Positions 17,734 to 27,206 of a DNA stretch of 43,073 bases are shown one piece after another. Position 1 is the stretch's first letter, and each line of letters starts with the position of its first letter. The notes beneath the pieces were generated by a model that had not been told where the DNA came from, made no database searches, and saw nothing but the letters and a program-made list of their open reading frames with translations. Source of the stretch: an uncultured Methanobrevibacter sp. (GTDB taxonomy: Archaea > Methanobacteriota > Methanobacteria > Methanobacteriales > Methanobacteriaceae); assembly GCF_902769175.1 (NCBI RefSeq), contig NZ_CACXNW010000027.1, forward strand, positions 1 through 43,073. Reading direction: 5' to 3'. Position numbers and translations under genes: made by a program.

Positions 17734-19467
17734 CTATTCATCCTCCTTCAAATAAGTTTGGGTAGCATAGATCTCCTGATACAGTTCACAGTTTTCCAAA
17801 AGATATTCATGTGTTCCCTGATCGGCAATGCGCCCTTTATCCAATACAATAATATTATCAGCATCCATAATTGTGCTGATTTTTTGTGCAATCACAAATA
17901 CTGTTTTTCCTTTTAGATATTCCCTAACATTCTGTCTAACAGCATACTCGGTTTTAGAGTCAAGAGCTGAGAAACAATCATCAAAAACATAGATTTCAGC
18001 ATCTTTAGCTAATGTTCTTGCAATAGACCATCTTTGTTTTTGACCTCCTGAAACATTCATTCCTCTCTGTGCCATTACACTATCCAAACCATCAGGCAAA
18101 AAGTCAAAGACCTCATTAAATCTACTTAACTCACAGACCTCCATTGCCTTTTCCCTTGATAAGTTAGGGTTGTTCATGGCAATATTTGCATAAACGGTAT
18201 CATTCAAAACAAGAGTTTTCTGATTTGCATAAGCAATCTTTTCCCTAAGCTCCCTAATATCCATTTCTTTAATATTCCTTCTATTATAAAGAATTTCTCC
18301 AAAAGTAGGGTCATATAATCTATTTAAAAGATAGAATACTGTACTTTTTCCAGAACCTGTAGGCCCTATAAATGCTGTTGTTGTACCCTTTTCTGCTTTG
18401 AAGCTAATATCTGCAATAACACCTTTTGCACCAGTATATCCAAAAATAACCTCTTTGTATTCAACTAATGCTGCATTGTCATCATCAATGAGACTATCAT
18501 TCACAGGATTGTTGACTACAGTTTCATCCATATACAAAACTTCTTCAATACGTTCAGTCGCTACAATAGTTTTAGGCATTGTATCTACAAGAAATGGGAG
18601 AATACCCAAACATGAAACGAAATAGGTCACATATTGGAAAAACAAAATCAAATCAGATATTGAAACTATTTTTGCCTTTAGCTGAATTGAACCAACATAA
18701 TAAATTAATAAAATAGCCAAATTCATTACAATTAAAGCTACTGGTGTCAAATAATATAGTTTTAATTCCGCATAAACAGATTCCTCATTAAATTCATCAT
18801 TTAACTCCCGGAATTCTTCTATTTCAGAATGTTGTTTACCGAATGCTCTAATTGATCTTACACCCTCTATTTTTTCTTTAAATTTTAAATTCAGATAATC
18901 TAATTTCTTCTGCAATCTATTAAATAGAGGAATGCTTTGTTTGCTTTTCAATTCCATAAATAAAATAGTCAATATAAAAGCAATTACAAGAATACCGCAC
19001 AATATTAAATTAATCTCTGCAGCTGCAATAATAACTGCAATTATCACAACTGGAATAACCAATGCATTTCTTAAGAAATTAATCATGAAAATTTGAATTC
19101 TGGTTGTATCCGCAGTTGCACGAGTCATTAAACTTGAAGCCCCTATTTGATTGAAGTCAATTGGAGATAATGAAACGACTTTTTCAAATAATGCTTCACG
19201 GACATCACAGGTTACACTGGCACTTATATATGCGCTTAAGTAAGATGCAGCTATCATACTTAAACCAAATAAAGTTGTAAGCTCCATCATATAAATTCCA
19301 GCATTATCAATAAAATTGAAATCGCTGTGCTTTATCCCAATATCAATGATGTTTTTTGTCTCCTGCATGATGTTTATTTGTAAATACACCTGCAGTATAA
19401 TTACAAGTATTGCCAAAATAAGATATTTCCAATAGGGCAATACATATTCTTTCATAAATCTTTCCAT
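17734..19467 (-). CDS. ABC exporter half-transporter, degenerate-site subunit
   Basis: This 577-residue half-exporter has six membrane helices (SLSPIDFNQIGASSLMTRAT in the coupling region) followed by the ATPase domain. Walker A is GPTGSGKST and the signature is a canonical SGGQ (NVSGGQKQRW). Walker B ends in DD rather than DE (IYVFDDCFSALD), and the H-loop reads AQK instead of AHR. Loss of the catalytic Glu and His marks the non-hydrolysing site of heterodimeric exporters such as TM287/288 or BmrCD. It is the first gene of the two-gene unit. Confidence 0.93.
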   Translation of the reverse strand: MERFMKEYVLPYWKYLILAILVIILQVYLQINIMQETKNIIDIGIKHSDFNFIDNAGIYMMELTTLFGLSMIAASYLSAYISASVTCDVREALFEKVVSLSPIDFNQIGASSLMTRATADTTRIQIFMINFLRNALVIPVVIIAVIIAAAEINLILCGILVIAFILTILFMELKSKQSIPLFNRLQKKLDYLNLKFKEKIEGVRSIRAFGKQHSEIEEFRELNDEFNEESVYAELKLYYLTPVALIVMNLAILLIYYVGSIQLKAKIVSISDLILFFQYVTYFVSCLGILPFLVDTMPKTIVATERIEEVLYMDETVVNNPVNDSLIDDDNAALVEYKEVIFGYTGAKGVIADISFKAEKGTTTAFIGPTGSGKSTVFYLLNRLYDPTFGEILYNRRNIKEMDIRELREKIAYANQKTLVLNDTVYANIAMNNPNLSREKAMEVCELSRFNEVFDFLPDGLDSVMAQRGMNVSGGQKQRWSIARTLAKDAEIYVFDDCFSALDSKTEYAVRQNVREYLKGKTVFVIAQKISTIMDADNIIVLDKGRIADQGTHEYLLENCELYQEIYATQTYLKEDE

Positions 19468-19796
19468 TATAAAACCTTTTTTTGCGAATATAAAATGGTT
19501 GGGTTTTCATTTCCCTTTTTACAGATTAGATCTGCACATTTTAAACATTAACCTTTACTTACTTATGTTTAGTATTATCTAATTTAAGTAATATAAATAT
19601 TATTAAAAATTTTTATAAACATTTATATTTAAGTCAATAGTTGACAAATTCTCTCACAAATACTTAAATATGAAAAAATCAATATTAAAACAAGCATAAA
19701 TAAAGTGAAATATACATCATGTAAACTCATAAAGATAATGGAATAAAACAAAACCACACAATATAAACCCAAAAAGAAAAGGAATAAAGTGGAACC
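19468..19796. other. Divergent intergenic region with an imperfect 5' duplication
   Basis: The gap separates the ABC genes (minus) from the radical SAM gene (plus) and should contain both promoters. The segment near 19702-19735 (ATAAAGTGAAATATACATCA, then TGTAAACTCATAAAG) resembles 19783-19820 across the start of the radical SAM gene. It looks like a decayed copy of that gene's beginning. No other gene is seen. Confidence 0.4.
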
Positions 19797-20666
19797 ATGC
19801 ATTATGTGAACTCAAAAAGCATCTTGTCCCAAAAGAATGGAATGAACCTATACAGAGGATGTACCCACGGCTGCATCTACTGCGATTCCAGAAGCAATGT
19901 CTACAATATGGACCATGCCTTTGAAGACATTGAAGTAAAGGCAAATGGACCTGAACTACTTAAAAAAGCCCTAAAATTCAAAAAGGAAAAGGTTATGATT
20001 GGAACAGGATCAATGACAGACCCATATATTCCCCTTGAGAAGAAAATAGAAAATGTGAGGGAATCATTAGAACTAATAAACAAATATGGGCATGGATTTG
20101 CCTGCATAACAAAATCTAACCTGATATTAAGGGATTTGGACTTGATCAAGGAGATTAATGAAAAGGCAAAAGCAGTTGTTCAAATGACCTTGACAACATA
20201 CGATGAAGACTTATGCAAAATACTGGAGCCTAATGTATGCACTACAAAAGAAAGGGTAAAGGTTCTAAAGACACTGGACAAAAACGGCATCCCTACCGTC
20301 GTTTGGCTATGCCCTATTCTTCCATACATCAACGATACAGAAGAGAACATCAATGGAATACTTGACTATTGCATAGATTCAAATGTCAAGGGAATAATTT
20401 GCTTTGGAATGGGAATGACCTTAAGGGAAGGAAACAGAGAGTATTTCTATAGCAAACTTGATAAGCATTTCCCAGGACTTAAGGAAAAGTACATAAAGAA
20501 TTTTGGAGACAGCTATGGAATAGCTAGTCCTAATAGCAATAAGCTGATGAAGATATTCTACAAAAGAACCGATGAAAACAATATAATGAACAAGCCAGAT
20601 GAAATATTTGAATATCTTCATGAGTTTCCAAACAAAGACAAAACAAAACAGACTACATTGTTTTAA
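19797..20666 (+). CDS. Radical SAM protein of the SplB-like (COG1533) family
   Basis: The 289-residue protein has an N-terminal CTHGCIYC, giving the CxxxCxxC cluster that binds the 4Fe-4S and S-adenosylmethionine, preceded by GMNLYRG as in SplB-like proteins. MIGTGSMTDPYIPLEKK is the next conserved block. Bacterial relatives include spore photoproduct lyase, but most members, including archaeal ones, have no known substrate. The ATG follows AAGTGGAA. It stands alone on the plus strand. Confidence 0.88.
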   Translation: MHYVNSKSILSQKNGMNLYRGCTHGCIYCDSRSNVYNMDHAFEDIEVKANGPELLKKALKFKKEKVMIGTGSMTDPYIPLEKKIENVRESLELINKYGHGFACITKSNLILRDLDLIKEINEKAKAVVQMTLTTYDEDLCKILEPNVCTTKERVKVLKTLDKNGIPTVVWLCPILPYINDTEENINGILDYCIDSNVKGIICFGMGMTLREGNREYFYSKLDKHFPGLKEKYIKNFGDSYGIASPNSNKLMKIFYKRTDENNIMNKPDEIFEYLHEFPNKDKTKQTTLF

Positions 20667-20797
20667 ATAAGCTCATAATTCGATTACAAGAGTAAAAATC
20701 ACCATATTTTCCACCATTTTAAAAATAATGCAAGCAAGTACTTGCTTTCAGAAATAAATTTATATGCTTTTTTATAAACTACCACTTGGTGAAAAAA

Positions 20798-21182
20798 ATG
20801 AAGAGAATATTCGGTTTATTGATTTTTATGTCAATTCTTATAATCGGCATTTGTGCAGTTTCCGCTTCTAGTGATGGGGATGCGTTAAACGTTGAAAAAA
20901 AATGTCCATGCACTTTCCTCAGATGATGGGCAAGGAAGTTTTGAAATAGTAAAAAGCTTTAGACAAAATGGAAGGATTACTATTTTAGTATGCCTTAAAG
21001 ACCCAAATGGTCAACCTTGCAGTGATAAAGATGTTGAAATCCAATATGGAGAAAAATCATCTAGACGTTCTACAGATTCTGAAGGTATTGCATTATTTGT
21101 CTTAGAGGATAACGGAGAACATGAATTCCTTTTCCATTATGAAGACGATGATTTTGAAGCTACACAAAGATTTTACCTATAA
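20798..21182 (+). pseudogene. Small secreted Ig-like protein, frameshift (or phase switch) in an A8 tract
   Basis: The ATG at 20798 has GGTGA seven bases upstream and starts a clear signal peptide (MKRIFGLLIFMSILIIGICA then VSAS). The frame fails at a run of eight A (20895-20902) and ends soon after. The next frame continues at once with NVHALSSDDGQGSFEIVKSF and so on to FYL and a TAA at 21180-21182. It holds a small beta-rich domain (CLKDPNGQPCSDKDVEIQYG) like bacterial Ig-like domains of adhesin-like proteins. Joined, it would be about 127 residues. Gain or loss of one A would restore the fusion, so decay and reversible switching both fit. Confidence 0.7.
20895..20902 (+). repeat. A8 homopolymer at the frame break
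   Basis: Eight consecutive A lie between the signal peptide and the mature domain of the small secreted protein. The two reading frames meet exactly here. Confidence 0.8.
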
Positions 21183-21216
21183 TAATTGAAATTACTCATT
21201 TCAATTTTTTATTTTT

Positions 21217-21366
21217 CTATTTTTCTATTTTAAAAAAAAAACAACAAAACAACATTAAAAGAAACCTCTATTTTTCTATTTTAAAAAAAAAACAACAAAA
21301 CAACATTAAAAGAAACCTCTATTTTTCTATTTTAAAAAAAAACAACTAAACAACATTAAAAGAAAC
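21217..21366. repeat. Three exact 51-bp tandem repeats after the secreted-protein gene
   Basis: Units start at 21217, 21268 and 21319 and are nearly identical (CTATTTTTCTATTTT, an A-run, ACAACAAAACAACATT, AAAAGAAAC). T-runs in each unit could act as terminators on the plus strand. Confidence 0.92.
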
Positions 21367-21436
21367 TATTTTTAATAAAAATACCATAAAAAATAAGTTT
21401 AGTTTCCAAATCCTTAAAAAAATAAATTAGCTTCGT

Positions 21437-21527
21437 AAATGGCCAAAACACCATAATACGAAACTTTTATAAAATAAATTATGTTCAATAAAATGGCCCA
21501 AAAAACCATAATACGAAACTTTTCTAT
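21437..21527. repeat. Direct repeat, 54 bp apart, just after the dehydrogenase gene
   Basis: AAATGGCC followed by AAAACACCATAATACGAAAC at 21437 recurs at 21491 with small changes. The right copy ends about 10 bp before the stop of the minus-strand dehydrogenase gene. Confidence 0.75.
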
Positions 21528-21533
21528 ACAGTA

Positions 21534-22757
21534 TTAATCTCTTCTAAAGAGGTCTCTTGTATAAACTTTTTCTACAACATCACCAAGAATATCCTGATCA
21601 AATCTGTTTGCAAGAATCACATCACTTTCACTCTTGAAACGGTCAATATCATTTACAACTTCAGAGCGGAAGAATTCGCTTCCATCATCTAATGTTGGCT
21701 CATAAATAATTATAGGAATTCCCTCTGCCTTAATTCGTTTCATAACATCCTGTATGGCAGAAGCACGGAAATTGTCACTATTGCTTTTCATGGTAAGCCT
21801 ATAGACTCCAACGATTTTAGGATTCCTTGAAATGATCTGGCCAGCGATAAACTCCTTACGGACTGAATTTGAATGGACAACAGCTTCTATCATAGTCTGA
21901 GGAACATCCTTATAATTTGCCAATAGCTGCTTTGTATCCTTAGGCAAACAGTATCCTCCATAACCAAAGGATGGATTGTTGTAATGTCCGCCAATACGAG
22001 GGTCCATACAGACACCATCTATAATCATTTGAGTATCAAGGCCTTTGGTTTGAGCATATGTATCAAGCTCATTGAAATAGCTTACCCTTACAGCAAGGCA
22101 AGTGTTTGCAAAAAGCTTAATTGCCTCTGCTTCAGTTAAATGTGCCAATAAGATAGGAATATCCTGATTTTGAGAACCTGCCCTATTTTCCTCTTCCCTT
22201 GCTCCTTCCAAGAGAAGATCTGCAAACATCTGTCCTTCTTCCATTTGATCATCATCACATCCAACAACTATACGGCTTGGATGGAGATTGTCATAAAGTG
22301 CCTTTGATTCACGAAGGAATTCTGGAGAGAATATGATATTTTTTACTCCATACTTTTCACGGACAGACTCTGTATATCCAACAGGTATTGTTGACTTGAT
22401 AACCATAAGAACATCCGGATTAACCTTAAGTGTAGATTCTATAGCATCCTCAACAGCAGATGTGTCAAAGAAACGATTGACATCATCATAATTTGTTGGT
22501 GTTGCTATAATGACAAGTTCAGCATCACTATATGCAGATTCCTTATCTGTAGTTGTGTGAAGATTAAGTTCCCTTTTTCCTTCACGAACTTCCTTAAAGA
22601 ATCTTTCTATCTCAGCATCCTGAATAGGGCTAATGAACTGATTTAGTTTTTCTGCCTTTGATTCTGTTGTTGTAATGGCAGTGACATCATGTCTTTGAGC
22701 TAATAGAACTGCAAGTGAAAGTCCTACATATCCTACACCTGCAACGGTAATTTTCAT
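21534..22757 (-). CDS. UDP-glucose/GDP-mannose dehydrogenase family protein, probably UDP-glucose 6-dehydrogenase
   Basis: The enzyme oxidises a nucleotide sugar to its uronic acid with two NAD+, supplying precursors for surface polysaccharides. N-terminal [12 protein letters not shown] is the NAD-binding loop. [19 protein letters not shown] and [19 protein letters not shown] are family blocks. The catalytic cysteine lies in [16 protein letters not shown]. Length of 407 residues fits the short UDP-glucose dehydrogenases; substrate choice is not proven. Two glycosyltransferases and a MATE exporter lie nearby. Confidence 0.9.
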   Translation of the reverse strand: MKITVAGVGYVGLSLAVLLAQRHDVTAITTTESKAEKLNQFISPIQDAEIERFFKEVREGKRELNLHTTTDKESAYSDAELVIIATPTNYDDVNRFFDTSAVEDAIESTLKVNPDVLMVIKSTIPVGYTESVREKYGVKNIIFSPEFLRESKALYDNLHPSRIVVGCDDDQMEEGQMFADLLLEGAREEENRAGSQNQDIPILLAHLTEAEAIKLFANTCLAVRVSYFNELDTYAQTKGLDTQMIIDGVCMDPRIGGHYNNPSFGYGGYCLPKDTKQLLANYKDVPQTMIEAVVHSNSVRKEFIAGQIISRNPKIVGVYRLTMKSNSDNFRASAIQDVMKRIKAEGIPIIIYEPTLDDGSEFFRSEVVNDIDRFKSESDVILANRFDQDILGDVVEKVYTRDLFRRD

Positions 22758-22795
22758 TTTTAATTCCTCTCATTATCTAATTTTTCAAAAATAAA

Positions 22796-22940
22796 CTTTA
22801 TGAATCTAAATTATCAGTTTTTTCATAAAAATAATCCTTATGAATCTAAAACATCAGTTTTTTCATTAAAATTTTCATAAAAATAATCATTCCACATCTA
22901 AATTATCAGTTTTTTCATTAAAATAATCCTTATGCCTTCT
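22796..22940. repeat. Three copies of the 3' end of the MATE gene
   Basis: ATCTAAATTATCAGTTTTTT at 22896 encodes, on the minus strand, the terminal EKTDNLD of the MATE protein. Downstream of the stop the same string recurs at 22804 (identical) and 22844 (AAACATCAG variant), each with the following ATAATCCTTATG block. The duplicated piece thus includes coding sequence. Confidence 0.8.
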
Positions 22941-24269
22941 TAAATAAAGTATAATGCATGCCAAGGATACAAGTGAGCCTATTGTCATACCAACATCTAA
23001 ACCGAAATACACACCTAAAGTTCCATAATCAAATAGGAAAGCAAATAGGTAAATGAATATCAATTCAAATATTAAAGTCCTTGAAATGGTCAATAAAAGA
23101 GAATAAGTTCCTTTTCCCATTCCCTGAAATACCATAGTGGCCACTGCTCCTGCAGGAAATGCTATCACATATATTGTCAGAATCCTAATTGCAAAAACAA
23201 GAGACTCAATCAAGACTTGAGTAGATTCTGTATATGAAAAGATATAAGCGAACTGATAGGCAAATATTACAAAAATAACTCCTATGACTACAGCAATAAT
23301 GGTTGAAAGCTTAATTCCATAAACCAAACTTGTCCTTAGGTTTTCATAGTTTTTACCACCAAAAGCAACTGCCACAACTGTTGAAACTGCAATTGCAATG
23401 CATGTAACTGGAGTTGTTCCAATAGCCATTACCCTCCAAACCACATTATATGTTGCCACATCCAGATTACTGGATAAAATCAGCATCCAAGAATTAATTA
23501 TGATAGTTGAAGTAGCAATTGCAAGCTGTTCAAAACTTGCAGGCAAACCTACAGTTAAAATATCCTTATATACCTTGAAATTAGTTTTATAATCGCTAAG
23601 CCTTACTCCCAAATAACTGCTTCTTTTAATGAATAGCCAGTAGATGAATGGCAGCAGTGAAAAGGTTTCTGCCAACACTGTTGCAAAAGCGGCTCCCTTG
23701 ATTCCCCACTCAAAGGCATAAATAAAGACTGGGTCAACAATCATGTTTATGGCTGTTGATGCCATCAGTGGGTAAGTTGCCTTTTTAATGTCTCCTTCAG
23801 CCTTAAAAACAGCTGAAAGCATAAAAGGAACAAATATTGAAAATGATCCTGCAACATAAATCATTCCATACTCCATAGACAAATCAATTACACTGGCAGC
23901 TCCAAGTGACAAGAGTATTTGCCTTAAGAAAATCAAGAGGAATGCTAGAATAACTACACTTGCAATCAAGCTTAACATAATAGAATGCAAAGCTGCATTA
24001 GAAACATTTTCATAATTTTCAACACCAATGCATCGTCCAATTAAACTATTTGCACCAGAAGCCAAACCATTTCCAATACCAATGATTATTATAGTTATAG
24101 GTGTTACAAAACCAATTGCAATCAATGAATCAACATTTAAACCGGCAATCCAAATACCATCTACAATCGTATTTAACAATAATAATAGATTGTTTAAAAT
24201 AAGTGGAAAAGCTAAAGTCCTAATAGCTTTTTTAGGAAAGTTAATCATTAAATTTATATTTTCATCCAT
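22887..24269 (-). CDS. MATE-family efflux transporter
   Basis: This is an intact 460-residue transporter with twelve hydrophobic segments in two similar halves. The N-terminal half carries TLAFPLILNNLLLLLNTIVD followed by GIWIAGLN; the C-terminal half GLPASFEQLAIATSTIIINS. MATE proteins expel cationic or hydrophobic compounds by Na+ or H+ antiport; some handle polysaccharide lipid intermediates, and its neighbours are sugar genes. Similarity to the broken MATE at 3648-5029 is only of family level. Confidence 0.9.
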   Translation of the reverse strand: MDENINLMINFPKKAIRTLAFPLILNNLLLLLNTIVDGIWIAGLNVDSLIAIGFVTPITIIIIGIGNGLASGANSLIGRCIGVENYENVSNAALHSIMLSLIASVVILAFLLIFLRQILLSLGAASVIDLSMEYGMIYVAGSFSIFVPFMLSAVFKAEGDIKKATYPLMASTAINMIVDPVFIYAFEWGIKGAAFATVLAETFSLLPFIYWLFIKRSSYLGVRLSDYKTNFKVYKDILTVGLPASFEQLAIATSTIIINSWMLILSSNLDVATYNVVWRVMAIGTTPVTCIAIAVSTVVAVAFGGKNYENLRTSLVYGIKLSTIIAVVIGVIFVIFAYQFAYIFSYTESTQVLIESLVFAIRILTIYVIAFPAGAVATMVFQGMGKGTYSLLLTISRTLIFELIFIYLFAFLFDYGTLGVYFGLDVGMTIGSLVSLACIILYLRRHKDYFNEKTDNLDVE

Positions 24270-24349
24270 ATTCTCATCTTATTTAGATATTCTTTAAATC
24301 ACATTCAACTTAAAATTAAAGGAACAATCATTAAATCCAATTTAAACTT

Positions 24350-24560
24350 AACAATAAATGAGCAACCATCAAATCAGATTTAAGCTTAACAATAAATGAA
24401 CAATCATTAAATCAAATCTTAATTGTTTTATCTTAAACATAATTCTTCCTAAATCAAATTAAAACATTTTATCCCTTAAGTAAAAATCTTCCTAAGTCAA
24501 ATTAAAACATTTTATCCCTTAAGTAAAAGTCTTCCTAAATCAAATTAAAACATTTTATCC
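24350..24560. repeat. Tandem repeats, including three 43-bp copies of the glycosyltransferase pseudogene 3' end
   Basis: CTTCCTAAATCAAATTAAAA then CATTTTATCC starts at 24445, 24488 and 24531 (43-bp period). The last copy runs into the stop codon of the pseudogene at 24555. A separate repeat of TTAACAATAAATGA(G/A)CAA is seen at 24350-24410. Confidence 0.85.
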
Positions 24561-25636
24561 TTCAGGCAATTTTTTTAACTCAGATTTAAGCTTCTTATTT
24601 TCTTCCATCAATTCTTCATTAAGGTATTTTAATTTTTTTATCACAATTCCATAATCATAACATCTGATTCTCAATTCCAATTCCCAAAAATGAGAAGATT
24701 CCATCATATTTTCAAAAATAAATGTAGTTCTATCATCAATTAAGGAAAAATCAAGATTATTCTTTATTATATCCCCATTAAGTTCCAAATCTTTTTTCAG
24801 GCAATCAAAAAAGTATTCCTTGTACTCATCATCAATGTTAATAAACCGGTAACTGATCTTAGTGAAATTCTTAACAAACAATTTCTCCTTAACATCCTCA
24901 TAATAACTGGCATCCTGAATCCTTTTAACCATCCTGTTATTGACTTCCAAACCTTCAACATGTCTTTTTGAAGTTGATGTTATGATTGAATTAGGCCTAA
25001 GGCGCCTATGATACTACCTTATCATAAAAATATATCCTATTTGCATTGAAAAAATAATCGATTGTGAAAAGGTTATCCTCAAAGATCACATCTTCATCAA
25101 AGCGTATATCCCCTATTAAATCATACTTGAAAAATTTGGTTGGCATTGTCACATCTAAGCTTGTAAAATGTTCAAGCATGTCCTTAAAGCTAAACAATTT
25201 ATTTTTAAAGGAAGATGGAATCTGTTCCATTTCATTATATTCCTCTACAAAAGGTTGACTAGGGTCCTGATTGAAGCTTTGGGATTTGAAAATAATCATA
25301 TCGGTTTCCTTTTCCTTGGCAATGTCATACAATTCAGTTAAAGCATTAGTATCCAAGATATCATCTGAATCCATAAAGTAAATGTATTCTCCAGTTGCCG
25401 CATCTAATCCTGCATTTCTAGCAGTTCCTACACCATTATGTTCAAGGGCAATGACAGCTATCCTATCATCCTTGCTTTCAAATTCCCTTAATAACTTTAA
25501 AGTATTGTCTTCTAATCCGTCATCTACACAAATAATCTTTTATATCCTTAAATGTCTGATTGATTATGCTGTTTACGCAATCCCCAATATAATCTTCAAC
25601 ATTATAAGCAGGAATTATAACAGAAATCTCTACCAT
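24555..25636 (-). pseudogene. Family 2 glycosyltransferase, two frameshifts
   Basis: The protein would start MVEISVIIPAYNVEDYIGDC (ATG 25636). An extra base in GATATAAAAGATT near 25545 breaks the frame. The next frame resumes with ICVDDGLEDNTLKLLREFES and carries the acidic DSDD sugar-nucleotide motif. A second break at about 25010-25016 (roughly two bases lost versus the paralogue's VLHHRRLRPNS) is followed by the remaining C-terminal half to 24555. The gene is a close duplicate of the intact one at 25828-26892, sharing even the upstream GAGTGATGAAA site. Confidence 0.88.
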
Positions 25637-25827
25637 TTTCATCACTCTCAACAATATTTATATATTAATTTTCATTGTATATATAATTTAAGAAGCGGAT
25701 GCCATTAATAAAAACTATGCGAATTCCATCAAGATTATTTTAAAATTTAAAATGAAGAACGAAAAGTTATTTAAAAAAAGAAAAAGTATTAAAATCTATG
25801 ACTATTCTAAAAAAACTAGAAATAAAC

Positions 25828-26892
25828 TTACTTAACCGATTTAAGATTCTTAACTTCATCATTTAAATTTTCAATAATGTCCTCTAATTCATTTATCTTA
25901 TTTTCATAATCATAACATCTGATTCTTAATTCCAATTCCCAAAAATGAGAAGATTCCAACATATTATTGAAAATAAATCTAGTTCTATCATCAATTAATG
26001 AAAAATCAAGACTGTTTTTAAGTTCATCTTCATTGCTTGTTAAATCCTTTTTCAAGCAGTCAAAAAAGTACTCTTTGTACTCATCATCAATGTTAATAAA
26101 TCTGTAGCTGATTTTAGTGAAATTCTTAATAAACAATTTCTCCTTAACATCATCATAGTATCCTGCTTCCTTAATCCTTTTTATCATTCTCTTATTAACT
26201 TCCAATCCTTCAACATGTCTTTTTGAAGCAGAGGTTATTATTGAATTAGGCCTAAGGCGCCTATGATGCAATACATTATCATAAAAATAGACTCTATTGG
26301 CTTTAAAGAAATAGTCCATTGTGAATAAATTATCTTCAAAGATAATGTCTTCATCAAATCGCACATCTTCTATCAAATCATGCTTGAAAAGCTTATTCCA
26401 TATGGTTACATCAATTCTTGTGAAATGTTCAAGCATATCCTTAAAGCTAAACAGTTTGTTTCTAAATGTAGATGGAATCTGCTCCATTTCATTATATTCT
26501 TCCACAAAAGGTTCATTTGGGTCTTGATTGAAGTTTTGGGATTTGAAAATGATCAAATCAGCTTCATTTTCCTTAGCAATGTCGTATAATTCACTTAAGG
26601 CATTAGAATCAAGGAAATCATCTGAATCTATAAAATAAATGTATTCACCAGTTGCTGCATCTATTCCAGCATTTCTAGCAGTTCCTACACCATTATTCTC
26701 TTGGTCGATGACAATTATCCTATCATCCTTGCTTTCAAATTGCCTCAATATATTTAAAGTATTGTCTTCTGATCCATCATTTATGCAAATAATCTCTAAA
26801 TCCTTAAATGTCTGATTCATTATGCTGTTTAGGCAATCCCCTATATAATCTTCAACATTATAAGCAGGAATTATAACAGAAAGCTCTACCAT
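25828..26892 (-). CDS. Glycosyltransferase family 2
   Basis: This enzyme transfers a sugar from a nucleotide donor to an acceptor, probably for surface glycans. It has a GT-A fold with VELSVIIPAYNVEDYIGDCL at the N-terminus, ICINDGSEDNT, and GEYIYFIDSDDFLDS containing the metal-binding DxD-type motif, followed by WN and HHRRLRPNS blocks. A coiled C-terminal tail (YENKINELEDIIENLNDEVK) ends the protein. The ATG at 26892 with GAGTGAT five bases upstream is preferred over 26898. The downstream tandem duplicate is broken. Confidence 0.92.
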   Translation of the reverse strand: MVELSVIIPAYNVEDYIGDCLNSIMNQTFKDLEIICINDGSEDNTLNILRQFESKDDRIIVIDQENNGVGTARNAGIDAATGEYIYFIDSDDFLDSNALSELYDIAKENEADLIIFKSQNFNQDPNEPFVEEYNEMEQIPSTFRNKLFSFKDMLEHFTRIDVTIWNKLFKHDLIEDVRFDEDIIFEDNLFTMDYFFKANRVYFYDNVLHHRRLRPNSIITSASKRHVEGLEVNKRMIKRIKEAGYYDDVKEKLFIKNFTKISYRFINIDDEYKEYFFDCLKKDLTSNEDELKNSLDFSLIDDRTRFIFNNMLESSHFWELELRIRCYDYENKINELEDIIENLNDEVKNLKSVK

Positions 26893-26939
26893 TTTCATCA
26901 CTCTCGATAAGAATATATATTTTTTTCATATGCATATAT

Positions 26940-27190
26940 AATTTAGGAAGAGAATTTCATTCGATAAGAACTGTACAAAAATCCCCTATCATCATTTAAA
27001 AATTTAAATGGTGATGACCATAGATTATTCAAAAAAAGCATAAACCACCTATAAATCATTCGAAAATAAGAAAAATAAACAGATTATTCAAAAAAAAGAG
27101 TGTGAAAACCTATAGATTGTTCTAAAAAAAACTTAAAAATCTATAGATTATTCTTAAATGAGACTCTGAAAATCAATTGGAATCATTCTA
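26940..27190. repeat. Degenerate repeats upstream of the glycosyltransferase
   Basis: Variants of TATAGATTATTC followed by A-runs occur several times between about 27018 and 27155, with irregular spacing of 30-45 bp. They occupy most of the gap 26893-27206. No gene is visible. Confidence 0.55.
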
Positions 27191-27206
27191 CAATGAATGA
27201 ACTGGA

